Shown one piece after another: positions 24,419 through 32,598 of a stretch of 43,416 nt of DNA. Made by a program: the position numbers and the translations under genes. The stretch spans positions 1 to 43,416 of the forward strand of contig NZ_JSFK01000036.1 of NCBI RefSeq assembly GCF_000783395.1, written 5' to 3'. The notes beneath the pieces are model-generated. The model ran no database searches. It was not told the origin of the DNA and saw nothing but the letters and a program-made list of their open reading frames with translations. Every line of letters starts with the position of its first letter. Within the stretch, counting starts at the first letter, position 1. The DNA is from Pseudomonas chlororaphis (lineage in GTDB: Bacteria > Pseudomonadota > Gammaproteobacteria > Pseudomonadales > Pseudomonadaceae).

Positions 24419-24470
24419 GTTGCCCAAACCTGTAAACTGTCAAGCTTGACAGTTTACAGGTTTAGGCAAC
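24419..24470 (+). promoter_or_regulatory. 52-bp near-perfect palindrome centred on a LuxR-type box (site c)
   Basis: The two 26-base arms (24419-24444 and 24445-24470) are complementary with a single mismatch; the inner 36 bases (24427-24462) are perfectly palindromic. The core 20-mer AACTGTCAAGCTTGACAGTT (24435-24454) matches the other three LuxR-type boxes. No T-run follows, so it is not a normal terminator. A -10-like ATTATA (24475-24480) lies about 33 bases from the centre, and the ATG at 24548 is 93 bases past the box. Bases 24339-24418 show nothing else. Confidence 0.7.
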
Positions 24471-24547
24471 TGGGATTATATGATGTAGCCAGCAGTAAGG
24501 CGCCCCGTATTGCAAGATAACTTCTCTCAAAATTGGAGTCTTCAATC

Positions 24548-25006
24548 ATGGCCACATCAGCTCAGCGCGTACATAAGCCTCGAACCCATAACAATCAGGA
24601 GAACAAATTCGAAGGAACAATTAACAACGTCCAATTCAAAGCGAATAGTTTCAGGTTGATTCCCAACGAATTTCCGGGGGAGATTGGTCCTCATTGGGAG
24701 GCACGCGTTCATCAAAGAGCTGTCAACTTCACCTACAAGGAAGTCTCCATCTATATTCCAACAGAGGCTGCTGATGGAGAGCATGCGCTCGATTCAACGA
24801 CAAAAATAGTTGTTAGTTACGTCGACTACTCTGACCCGCAGAATCCAGTCGCTCATAAAAGCGTCGCAGGCGACATAAAATTCACACTCGATAAAGAAAA
24901 CAAAGTTTTCGGTGGAAATCTTAATGCGGTCATGGACAGCCATGAAGGCGATGGCAGCGAGACCTTTACCATTGCAGTTGAAAATTTCCTGATTCTCGGA
25001 AAGTAG
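24548..25006 (+). CDS. Beta-rich protein of unknown function behind a LuxR-type box
   Basis: A 152-residue soluble protein (MATSAQRVHKPRTHNNQENK start) without a signal peptide. It consists of predicted beta strands (FEGTINNVQFKANSFRLIPN, EVSIYIPTEAADGEHALDST, KSVAGDIKFTLDKENKVFGG). GGAG (24535-24538) lies 9 bases before ATG 24548; a TTG at 24533 overlaps that site and is rejected. The C-terminal part aligns loosely with the protein at 11570: a shared run of EV-x-I, a D-x-Y/H-x-L, K-x-V, S-x-x-G and a G-x-L spacing. Both genes sit behind the same type of box. Not recognised as a named family. Confidence 0.72.
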   Translation: MATSAQRVHKPRTHNNQENKFEGTINNVQFKANSFRLIPNEFPGEIGPHWEARVHQRAVNFTYKEVSIYIPTEAADGEHALDSTTKIVVSYVDYSDPQNPVAHKSVAGDIKFTLDKENKVFGGNLNAVMDSHEGDGSETFTIAVENFLILGK

Positions 25007-25012
25007 TGCATT

Positions 25013-25046
25013 AACGCCGGAGCCCGCAAATTTCGAGCCCGGCGTT
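25013..25046. terminator. Bidirectional hairpin between convergent genes
   Basis: AACGCCGG (25013-25020) pairs with CCGGCGTT (25039-25046). It sits between the stop at 25006 and the convergent autotransporter stop at 25073, with only a short T-tract, so it is a moderate terminator for both sides. Confidence 0.6.
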
Positions 25047-25072
25047 ATTCCAAAGTCGAATCTCGTAAAAAG

Positions 25073-27277
25073 TTACCAGAGATACCGCAAACCGAGACTA
25101 AAGCCATAAGGCTGTTCAAAATTCCTGCCTTTTATATAGTCAAACTCTGCATGGCCCTGCAGAGACTTACTCACCGACACTGCAAGACCGGTGCCCCAGG
25201 CAACGCGACTACCCGACAGGTTATTGTTGAATACATTATTGTTTACTTTGACTTCGTTATTTTCGGCGAACTCGTGTTCCAGACTGCCCGTCAAGTAAGG
25301 CTGAATGGACACATTTTTTTCAACATTGAAGGTACGACCGACCTTCATCCCAACGCTGCCTAGTAAGGATCGCGCTGCATCCCCTTTGGCATCCATGCCA
25401 TTATCCAGACGGAAATCATCACCCTGAATAACGACTGCCGACAGCCTTGCGAACGGTTCAATGAAAGATTTTTCGGTGAGCATTATGTGGCGCCCGAATT
25501 CACTTTCCCACCCGATGCCCGAGGTATTGTTGCTGCCTTCGGCACGTGTGCCATCGCTCACGGAAACCTTAGCTTCGTTGCGATAATGGTTGTACTTCAC
25601 CAAACCATCAAAGTAATAGCCGCTGGCTCTATCCACCCACGTCGCATAAGCCCCCAGGTAGTTGCTTTCGATCTCGCCCGAGGTGCCGTAATCAAGGTCC
25701 AGGTCAGAATCGCTGTGTCCTGCCATGATGCCTATCAACCATTGACCATCAGCAAAGGAAGGCAATGGAATGTCCCAGCCAAGCGAGAAACCTCGTTGTG
25801 TTTGCTGGTATCCCACACCGGAACCGTCGGCAACGTTGTATTTTTTGCCATACACCCGCCCCCACGCCCCGGCATTATTTTCACTACTGCGCAGTTCACT
25901 CAATCGGGTGTGAACAGGTGCCATGTCACCATACCAAACGGGTATCGCCGTATTGAATAACGCCAAAACAGAACGCGCACCCGGGCTGATGGTGCGTGTT
26001 GTCGGATCGAGGAACCATTCATTGCCGCTGCTTGCCAATTGATAACGGAATGCACCGAGATCGACGGAACCATTACTCAAGCGGAACTGCGCATCGCCAC
26101 CGCCGGTGCGAACCAGCGTAATCGGCTGACCGCTGGGAGCATCGACTCCGCTGCTGGCTACCTGAAGATTGTGATTTCCAGAAGCATTACCAACAATATT
26201 GACACTGTCAGTCTGGCCGGTTGTGAAGTCGGTCTTCAATGCAAAAGTACCTTCACTTCCGCTCAGGCTTGCGATATTCAACTGGTAAAAACCAAGCCCT
26301 GATTGCAGGGAGACTGTCCCGCCATTCAATTGCAACGCACCTACGTCGCTCGCTCCCGTCATATTCCAGCGACCACTATCATTGATGCTGACATTGGCGA
26401 CATTTTCCATACGCCCGTTGAGTACTGCCTGATTGCCCAGAACGACGGAAGTGTTGCTCACTGAATCACTGATAATGTCACCTGACAAAGCGCTGCGCTC
26501 TACATTCATCGTTGTGATTGCGCCTCCGCTGACATCCAGGATTACGCCATTGCCGCCCACGATTGTTGAGCCATCTTTTACATCTATTTGTACAGTTGAA
26601 CCGGAAACGCTCGGGACATCGACGAGAATGGCAGCACCGTTTGTACTTTGAACATGGGACTGGTTCAGCGTGAGTGTGCTGGATTGCGTATCCGTAGGAT
26701 CTGCCCTGAAAACCACCCCATTCTGCTCGCCTGCAATCACGCTATTCGCAGACGCGTTGACATTGCCCCCAGCCAACACCACGCCAAAACTGCTCGCGCC
26801 TGTACCAAAGACCTGGGTATTGGACAAGTTGAGTGTGCTGTAAGAGGAAACGGCAGCACCGCCATTCACGCCTGAGATCGCACTGTTGTTTGCGTTGACT
26901 ACCGAACCACTGGTAGTACCTGAAACACGAGCAACATTCAGCCCCGTTCGGTTACCGACGATAGTGCTGGCGTTTATTTCAGCGGTGCTATTGGTAATCT
27001 GCACGGCGCTGGGGCCGCTGCTTCCGGTTGTCGATACACCGTTGAGCACCACAGAGGAAGCGCCGCTCGCCGAAATACTGAGGGTGACTCCACCGTTAAT
27101 GGTCAAAGAACTAGCACTGCCGGCGGACCATGTTTCCGCCGGAGACGGGTTTGAAATTACAACAATTTCTCCGGGTAACAACTGCCGTGCTTGCGTCTGG
27201 TTTCCAGATAGCATCGCCATGACTGCAATGCAAGAAGCAGGCAAACAATTAGCTGTATGTATGAATATGCGTGGCAT
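25073..27277 (-). CDS. Autotransporter (type Va) outer-membrane protein
   Basis: A 734-residue protein. A signal peptide (about residues 1-30, ending NQTQA) leads to a repetitive, Ser/Gly/Asn-rich pertactin-like beta-helix passenger (about 31-440; for example SSLTINGGVTLSISASGASS, SGAVV-like NN turns). A C-terminal 12-strand beta-barrel follows (about 470-734) with the autotransporter features GAWGRVYGKKYN, IGIMAGHSDSDL and the end FSLGLRYLW, which is the aromatic C-terminus read by the Bam complex. ATG 27277 is chosen because AGGAA lies just upstream and it begins the signal peptide; the longer frame upstream lacks both. No protease or lipase motif is evident in the passenger, so an adhesin-like surface role is more likely. 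Its stop converges with the gene at 24548. Confidence 0.88.
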   Translation of the reverse strand: MPRIFIHTANCLPASCIAVMAMLSGNQTQARQLLPGEIVVISNPSPAETWSAGSASSLTINGGVTLSISASGASSVVLNGVSTTGSSGPSAVQITNSTAEINASTIVGNRTGLNVARVSGTTSGSVVNANNSAISGVNGGAAVSSYSTLNLSNTQVFGTGASSFGVVLAGGNVNASANSVIAGEQNGVVFRADPTDTQSSTLTLNQSHVQSTNGAAILVDVPSVSGSTVQIDVKDGSTIVGGNGVILDVSGGAITTMNVERSALSGDIISDSVSNTSVVLGNQAVLNGRMENVANVSINDSGRWNMTGASDVGALQLNGGTVSLQSGLGFYQLNIASLSGSEGTFALKTDFTTGQTDSVNIVGNASGNHNLQVASSGVDAPSGQPITLVRTGGGDAQFRLSNGSVDLGAFRYQLASSGNEWFLDPTTRTISPGARSVLALFNTAIPVWYGDMAPVHTRLSELRSSENNAGAWGRVYGKKYNVADGSGVGYQQTQRGFSLGWDIPLPSFADGQWLIGIMAGHSDSDLDLDYGTSGEIESNYLGAYATWVDRASGYYFDGLVKYNHYRNEAKVSVSDGTRAEGSNNTSGIGWESEFGRHIMLTEKSFIEPFARLSAVVIQGDDFRLDNGMDAKGDAARSLLGSVGMKVGRTFNVEKNVSIQPYLTGSLEHEFAENNEVKVNNNVFNNNLSGSRVAWGTGLAVSVSKSLQGHAEFDYIKGRNFEQPYGFSLGLRYLW

Positions 27278-27428
27278 AGAATTTCCTGGGAAAGTCAAAT
27301 CAAGAGCGTGGGGTAATCGCTCAACCTCAAATAGCGGGCGAGAATATCCCCCCAGATACGCCGTGGTATGTAGGAATAGTCTGCAATTGCGCGAGAAATC
27401 ACTTACCAATGCCATCGGAAAAATTCCA

Positions 27429-27458
27429 AAAAAAGGGGGAGGACTCCAACCCTCCCCA
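27429..27458 (-). terminator. Rho-independent terminator of the beta-sandwich operon
   Basis: On the minus strand GGGGAGG (27458-27452) pairs with CCTCCCC (27443-27437), followed by C and seven Ts (27435-27429). It lies 17 bases past the stop at 27475 and upstream of the autotransporter gene. Confidence 0.85.
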
Positions 27459-27474
27459 ACTCAAACCCCGTCAA

Positions 27475-29496
27475 CTAAGGTTTATCATCGTCATACTTGC
27501 TACCATCACAATAAACAAAGCCCGATGCGATCAGAATAACTTCATAAGAACTTACAAGTGATTTCGTTGGTGATGGCGCTCCGCCTATGGTCACCTCATA
27601 CCAGACTTCCGCAGCACCGGAATATGTACCAGGAACACTTTCATTGGGTTCAGCAGTGGAATACTTAAGTACCGGATTGAAAGGAGTAATGCGCACTTCA
27701 AATCCAGTATCAACCTCTGTATCCAGCACTTCATGTTTTACCATAAATGGGTTCGCAGCAGGATTTGGCGTAACACCTGGAAAATCTGAATAACCCTTAA
27801 AGTAAATCATGACTTCCGTATCCACAGGCAAGTAAACTGGATCGGATTTCACGAAGACAGTAATCCCGCGATCAGCACCGCTTGTACTAGGACAGCCTAA
27901 CCTGCCGCCTCTTGTACCTCTGACCTCTGGCGCAGCGAGTTCGATTTTTATTGCCCCAAAAGTGACCTCTGTCTCTTCTGACCTTGGAATGTTTACACTA
28001 CCAATTGTCGTCACTGTCCAATAAGCGTCAAATGAGCCACCGGGAGTTACATCTTTAATAACATCCCACGGGAGAGTATGCACCTTGGTCTTACCCTCGT
28101 CGCCATTCTGCAAGAAAATAGCGGGCGGAACAAATTTACCGCCAACATAAACCTTTACTTCCTGACCATCTTGAGGCTGCCTGCCAACTTCATTCCATAA
28201 TTCAATTTCAATTCGACAATCTTTCTCGAAGTCCTCCGGCGTCAATTCGTCCGGCTTATCCAATACACCGAACACTTTCAATTTATTCATTGCCGTGTTG
28301 ACAGGATCTGGATGACCCGGGTTCGTCGGGCCTGCATATTCAAAGTTAACAAGAACATCCACGGTTTTTGGAGTTCCGACAGGCAACGGGCCACGTGCCA
28401 AAGCGCATGTAACCGTTATTTGCTGATCGCTCCCGGCTGCATCATCATACTTTTTGGCCAGGTCAGACTTAAGAATCGGCACTGAATAAGAAGTTTCTGA
28501 ACCAGCTATATCATCATAAATTAAAAGATCATCATAATAAACCACATAGAGATCATCATTCTGAACATCGGTTCCCCTTGCAAACTCGGCCGTGACACCT
28601 GCTGCAGCATCTTCAATTGTTATCACCGGATCCGCTTTCGGAACTGTAATATCTGCCAGCACCGGCGGTGGCAATAACGCCACGGACTTCCCTGCCGGAA
28701 TGGACATATTACTCACATTATGCGCAAAGTCGGTCAGCCTGCACCAAATATAAACAGTATCACCTTTTAACTTGGCCACTTCAGCGATGGGTATAGTGAC
28801 TGAACCGTCCGCGGGCAACATCCCCCTGATGATAGGTGGAAATGGTGGCACAGCGGAGTAATTCGAACTCATCCAGACTTCGAAGTTGTCGCCATAGGGC
28901 GGATCCAGTGGATTAACGTAAGTTCGATCCACCTGCATGACCAAACCCGCCGGGTGATCGGCAATAAGCTTATCAGTGATGGGCCCAGCCCACGCGGCTG
29001 GCCATGTCATGACTTTAAGTTGCGCTTTTACATTTGTTGACTCGTTTTGCCCCGGTGCAAAACGATCGACTACATATTTTGTGGGAAACGTTTCAATAGG
29101 GTTAATGCCGGCCAAGTAAATAACGGCCCATACGTAATAAGTTGAAGGACCTGGCACAGCGGGATCATCAACCAGCCACGGTCCACTGGGTACTTCAACG
29201 TCTACAGGCAGTCCGTTGGCTGGCCCGGCAGGGTTATCCTCTAGAATGTCGCCGTCATTCAACGGGTCAGTCGGAGCAACATCTTTTAGAATTCGGAAAT
29301 CATATTCATCAGTGTCCAGTCTCCCACTCCATGAGGGAATCTGGACCTTCAGTGCTGTTCCTATCGGGATTAGTTCTATTGGCAGCGTGCCATCTTCCAG
29401 TATGCCTTGAATAATAGGTGCTGGCTCGGTCAAAGCGCCTTCCGGCCGCTTGCCCAATGAACGCACTTTGGATTTTCCACTGTATGCATTACTCAT
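27475..29496 (-). CDS. Large multi-domain beta-sandwich protein of unknown function
   Basis: A 673-residue protein without a signal peptide (MSNAYSGKSKVRSLGKRPEG). It appears to be built from successive Ig-like or fibronectin-like beta-sandwich domains with recurring strands (PIELIPIGTALKVQIPSWSG, GDNFEVWMSSNYS, KGDTVYIWCRLTDFAHNVS, VKVYVGGKFVPPA). The last about 150 residues (IELAAPEVRGTRGGRLGCPS, TEVMIYFKGYSDFPG, TGFEVRITPFNPVLKYS) are clearly homologous to the C-terminal half of the neighbour at 29528 (IAAPKFKGANPWGWMGCASK, DVLLVRWHGYYS, NGVEVRIWPFDPHIEP). GGAG precedes the ATG by 8 bases. It is the second gene of an operon with 31 bases between. AT-rich. Function is not recognised. Confidence 0.75.
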   Translation of the reverse strand: MSNAYSGKSKVRSLGKRPEGALTEPAPIIQGILEDGTLPIELIPIGTALKVQIPSWSGRLDTDEYDFRILKDVAPTDPLNDGDILEDNPAGPANGLPVDVEVPSGPWLVDDPAVPGPSTYYVWAVIYLAGINPIETFPTKYVVDRFAPGQNESTNVKAQLKVMTWPAAWAGPITDKLIADHPAGLVMQVDRTYVNPLDPPYGDNFEVWMSSNYSAVPPFPPIIRGMLPADGSVTIPIAEVAKLKGDTVYIWCRLTDFAHNVSNMSIPAGKSVALLPPPVLADITVPKADPVITIEDAAAGVTAEFARGTDVQNDDLYVVYYDDLLIYDDIAGSETSYSVPILKSDLAKKYDDAAGSDQQITVTCALARGPLPVGTPKTVDVLVNFEYAGPTNPGHPDPVNTAMNKLKVFGVLDKPDELTPEDFEKDCRIEIELWNEVGRQPQDGQEVKVYVGGKFVPPAIFLQNGDEGKTKVHTLPWDVIKDVTPGGSFDAYWTVTTIGSVNIPRSEETEVTFGAIKIELAAPEVRGTRGGRLGCPSTSGADRGITVFVKSDPVYLPVDTEVMIYFKGYSDFPGVTPNPAANPFMVKHEVLDTEVDTGFEVRITPFNPVLKYSTAEPNESVPGTYSGAAEVWYEVTIGGAPSPTKSLVSSYEVILIASGFVYCDGSKYDDDKP

Positions 29497-29527
29497 GTTT
29501 TCGCTCCAATTAATTGATCAGCCACCA

Positions 29528-30391
29528 CTACGTCTCATCATTTTTATTCACCGAAGCTTTCGGCGGACCACAGGGCTCCTCTTGTCCTGAGACGACCCTG
29601 TCAATTCTCAGCAACCCAACTTGCGACTTTCGGATCACTTCGCCGTTACGCTCGAGAAAACACCTTGCCAGTGCAGAGGCTTTGTTCACCATAGGCTCAA
29701 TATGAGGATCGAATGGCCAGATCCGAACCTCCACACCATTAGCAAGCTCTTCCTGAGTTTCTATTTTTTTACGTATTTCTTTATAAGTTTTTGCTATTGG
29801 CGTCCCACTTCCGTTCGGACTGTAATAACCATGCCATCTCACAAGGAGTACATCGCCTAGATCAAATCCCGGATCAGGCGCAATCAAAACAAAAACCCCA
29901 TCCCATAACGGCGGTTTAGAAGCGCAACCCATCCATCCCCATGGGTTCGCGCCTTTAAACTTTGGCGCCGCTATATTTACCGGAGATGCATCTATGGTCA
30001 GCTTACGCTTGAATGATTTGTCTTCATTCAAATCTTCAAAGCAAACCTCATAATGAACATAAGCGATACCACTTTTAGTCAGCCATGACGGGTCAATTTT
30101 TATAAACATCTTTTCTGGCGGAACAGGGTAAATCAGTTCGTCGTATACCCAGTTGGTTACTCCGGCAAATTCCCATGCGACTTTGAGGCGGTCAACTCTC
30201 GGTGGTACATCCGGGAAGTTTGGCCACCGCTCAACTATCACATTCAAACCTTTAACACGAAGTTCTTCGGGAACATTACCCTCAGGATCATTAACATCAA
30301 CTCCCTCGACTTCCGGGGCGTCGTAATCGTAGATAGCGATCGGAGATGCTAGGACAGATGCATTTCCTGACGCCCCCTTATAAATGACCAT
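29528..30391 (-). CDS. Beta-sandwich protein of unknown function, first gene of a LuxR-box operon
   Basis: A 287-residue protein starting MVIYKGASGNASVLASPIAI, with no signal peptide. It contains beta-sandwich-like segments (LNVIVERWPNFPDVPPRVDR, KLTIDASPVNIAAPKFKGAN) and shares its C-terminal domain with the 673-residue protein downstream, including a conserved Cys (GWMGCAS / GRLGCPS) and a (V/I)EVRI-x-PF-(D/N)P strand. GGAAGGA lies 6-12 bases before ATG 30391; upstream codons of the open frame are not needed. A LuxR-type box lies 80 bases upstream. The pair may be exported by an unidentified route or act inside the cell; the sequence does not say. Confidence 0.75.
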   Translation of the reverse strand: MVIYKGASGNASVLASPIAIYDYDAPEVEGVDVNDPEGNVPEELRVKGLNVIVERWPNFPDVPPRVDRLKVAWEFAGVTNWVYDELIYPVPPEKMFIKIDPSWLTKSGIAYVHYEVCFEDLNEDKSFKRKLTIDASPVNIAAPKFKGANPWGWMGCASKPPLWDGVFVLIAPDPGFDLGDVLLVRWHGYYSPNGSGTPIAKTYKEIRKKIETQEELANGVEVRIWPFDPHIEPMVNKASALARCFLERNGEVIRKSQVGLLRIDRVVSGQEEPCGPPKASVNKNDET

Positions 30392-30471
30392 GCTATTTCC
30401 TTCCGAGAGTGAAAAACCAAGTAGATTCAAATTCACTTCGGATAATTAAGCTCGCCTTGTTCAGACCGGTC

Positions 30472-30491
30472 TACTGTCATATCTGACAGGT
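30472..30491 (-). promoter_or_regulatory. LuxR-type box (site d)
   Basis: In gene orientation ACCTGTCAGATATGACAGTA, nearly identical to site b. AT-rich TTAATT (30449-30444) sits about 35 bases from its centre as a possible -10. The gene at 30391 starts 80 bases downstream. Confidence 0.65.
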
Positions 30492-30567
30492 TTTGCTACC
30501 GTTCGTCGCTTTTACCTTAAGGTCAAGCCGCGTCAAACTTGACTAAATCTTATTTTTTGCTGCCTAC

Positions 30568-30581
30568 TGAAACCGGTTTCA
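30568..30581. promoter_or_regulatory. PtxS operator upstream of ptxS
   Basis: TGAAACCGGTTTCA, a perfect 14-bp palindrome identical to the operator known for PtxS in Pseudomonas, 30 bases before the ptxS start. Implies autoregulation. An AACAACAA motif (30595-30602) also precedes the ptxS ribosome site, as expected for Crc/Hfq repression. Confidence 0.9.
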
Positions 30582-30611
30582 GCATTATTTCAATAACAAC
30601 AAGGTCCATCG

Positions 30612-31640
30612 ATGAACGACTTCTCCGCCGCCCAGCGCAGCCGCGTCACCATGCTCGACGTCGCCGAACGTGCCGGAGTATCCAAGGCCAGTGTCTCGCG
30701 CTTCATCGGCGATGATCGCGCTCTGCTCTCCGATGCCATTGCCCTGCGCATCGAACAGGCCATCAGCGAACTCGGCTACCGCCCCAACCAGATGGCTCGC
30801 GGTCTGAAACGCGGGCGTACCCGCCTGATCGGCATGCTCGTCGCCGATATCCGTAACCCTTATTCGATTGCCGTAATGCACGGGGTGGAAACTGCCTGCC
30901 GTGCGCATGGCTACAGCCTGGTGGTGTGCAACACCGACCGCGATGACGAGCAGGAACGCCAGCACTTGGCATTGCTGCGGTCGTACAACATCGAAGGGCT
31001 GATCGTGAACACGCTGGGCCATCATCGTGATGAACTGCATGAGCTGCGTCGCGAGATGCCGCTGGTGCTGGTGGATCGCAAGGTCGACGGGCTGGACAGC
31101 GACATGGTCGGGCTGAACAACCCGCAAGCGGTGGAGATGGCCCTCGCGCACCTTGCGCAGCGTGGCTATCACGATGTGCTGTTGGTGACTGAACCCTATG
31201 ACGGCACCAGTTCGCGGATTGAGCGGGTCAGCAGTTTTCAGGCGCAGATTGCCCAACGCTCGGCCTTGACTGGGGCGGTGCTGGAAACCGGCGATGATCT
31301 GAACACCCAGCTTCAAACCTTTTTAAACACACCCGGTAACGGCCCCAAAGCGCTGTTTTGCGCCAATGGCGTGGCGGCGCTGGCCGCAACGACTGCCTTG
31401 CGCCAGATTGGCTGCCGGTTGTTCGAGGATGTCGGGCTGATTGCCCTGGATGATCTGGATTGGTATCCGTTGGTGGGCAGCGGGATTACCGCGCTGGCTC
31501 AGCCGACGCGGGAGATAGGCGCGCGGGCGTTTGAGTGTTTGCTCAAGCGCTTGCGTGGGGATGATGAGGTGGCGCGGGTGGTGGATTTTGCGCCGGTGCT
31601 GATTGAGCGTGGGTCGACCCGTGAAGTTGGCGGCGTCTGA
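30612..31640 (+). CDS. ptxS: PtxS, LacI-family repressor of 2-ketogluconate genes
   Basis: A 342-residue LacI/GalR regulator. The N-terminal helix-turn-helix is VTMLDVAERAGVSKASVSRF (about residues 13-32) with the hinge LGYRPNQMARGLKRG. The periplasmic-binding-protein-like effector domain follows (LIGMLVADIRNPYSIAVMHG; FCANGVAALAATTAL). PtxS binds TGAAACCGGTTTCA and releases it when 2-ketogluconate is bound. Two such operators flank this gene, one before it and one before kguE. The gene order ptxS-kguE-kguK-kguT-kguD is that of P. putida. Identity rests on operator, order and family. Confidence 0.93.
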   Translation: MNDFSAAQRSRVTMLDVAERAGVSKASVSRFIGDDRALLSDAIALRIEQAISELGYRPNQMARGLKRGRTRLIGMLVADIRNPYSIAVMHGVETACRAHGYSLVVCNTDRDDEQERQHLALLRSYNIEGLIVNTLGHHRDELHELRREMPLVLVDRKVDGLDSDMVGLNNPQAVEMALAHLAQRGYHDVLLVTEPYDGTSSRIERVSSFQAQIAQRSALTGAVLETGDDLNTQLQTFLNTPGNGPKALFCANGVAALAATTALRQIGCRLFEDVGLIALDDLDWYPLVGSGITALAQPTREIGARAFECLLKRLRGDDEVARVVDFAPVLIERGSTREVGGV

Positions 31641-31649
31641 TCTGACGCT

Positions 31650-31738
31650 ATCGCTGGCAAGCCAGCTCCCACAGGTTTAGAGGTGTACCAAGCCTTTGTG
31701 TACGACCCGAACACTGTGGGAGCTGGCTTGCCAGCGAT
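31650..31738. repeat. REPIN: inverted GCTGGCAAGCCAGCTCCCACA pair, copy 1
   Basis: Facing copies at 31650-31674 and 31714-31738 lie between ptxS and kguE, upstream of the second PtxS operator. The same element occurs at 33533, 36009 and 40541. Confidence 0.92.
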
Positions 31739-31788
31739 GAGGCCCAAAAGAACAACACAGAAACACCTGATATTTTTTTGAACGAAAA

Positions 31789-31802
31789 TGAAACCGGTTT
31801 CA
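31789..31802. promoter_or_regulatory. PtxS operator upstream of kguE
   Basis: TGAAACCGGTTTCA, identical to the site at 30568, 14 bases before the kguE ATG. It should control the kguEKTD operon. Between it and the ATG, AATAACAA (31809-31816) resembles a Crc/Hfq target and overlaps the start codon. Confidence 0.92.
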
Positions 31803-31815
31803 GAGGTCAATAACA

Positions 31816-32598
31816 ATGAATAAACCCGCCGTTTCCATCAGTTTGTCCAGCTACGGCGCCGAGCTTGTGCGTCAGCGCGGACAGGATGCTTTCATCGATG
31901 TGCTGGCTGCGGCCGGGGCCAATCGCATCGAATGGCGCGAAGAGTTGCTGACGCGCGAAGACCCTGCGCAACTGGCGCAGGCCACGCAGGCGCAGGGCTT
32001 GCTAAGCATCTATTCCTCACCGACCGAACTGTGGCTGGCCGGTCAGGCGCAGCCCAATCCCGAGTTGATCACCGCACTGCAACAAGCCGAAGCGTTCGGC
32101 TCGAAATGGCTGAAAGTCTCCCTCGGCTACTTCACCGACACCAACGATCTGCAAGCCTTGGCCGAACGCCTGAAGCGCACTTCAGTGCAACTGCTGGTGG
32201 AAAACGACCAGACTCTGCACGGCGGTCGGATCGAGCCATTTCAGCGCTTCTTCGCCGCGGTCGAGCAGCACAACCTGCCAATCAAGATGACCTTCGACAT
32301 CGGCAACTGGCAATGGCAGGACCAGTCCGCTGCCAGCGCCGCCCGCCTGCTCGGCCGGCATGTCGGCTATGTGCACTGCAAAGCCGTGGCCCGTCGCGCT
32401 GACGGCAAACTGGTCGCGGTGCCGCCCGCCGTCAGTGATCTGCATCTGTGGGAACAACTGTTGCGGCACATGGCCCAAGGCGTTATGCGCGCCGCCGAAT
32501 ATCCGTTGCAGGGCGAGGATCTGGTGCAACTGACCACGGAGCACGTTGCCGCCCTCGCCTGTCTGGGCCAATCCCGTCTGGAGCCTGCTCATGTCTGA
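31816..32598 (+). CDS. kguE: KguE, sugar phosphate isomerase/epimerase-type protein of 2-ketogluconate use
   Basis: A 260-residue TIM-barrel protein of the xylose-isomerase-like (AP endonuclease 2) superfamily. Visible strand ends carry likely metal ligands: LLVENDQTLHGGRIEPF, KMTFDIGNWQWQ and HVGYVHCKAV. In Pseudomonas kguE is the first gene of the 2-ketogluconate operon; its exact reaction has not been pinned down, and epimerase activity is by family only. The start ATG 31816 follows GAGG. Its end overlaps the kguK start by 8 bases (32591-32598), so the two are coupled. Confidence 0.9.
   Translation: MNKPAVSISLSSYGAELVRQRGQDAFIDVLAAAGANRIEWREELLTREDPAQLAQATQAQGLLSIYSSPTELWLAGQAQPNPELITALQQAEAFGSKWLKVSLGYFTDTNDLQALAERLKRTSVQLLVENDQTLHGGRIEPFQRFFAAVEQHNLPIKMTFDIGNWQWQDQSAASAARLLGRHVGYVHCKAVARRADGKLVAVPPAVSDLHLWEQLLRHMAQGVMRAAEYPLQGEDLVQLTTEHVAALACLGQSRLEPAHV

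Noticed and set aside
24419..24470. Terminator of the DUF1345 gene
   Set aside because: The stem is very strong but lacks a T-run on either strand, and its core equals the boxes found before three other genes, so regulation is the better reading.
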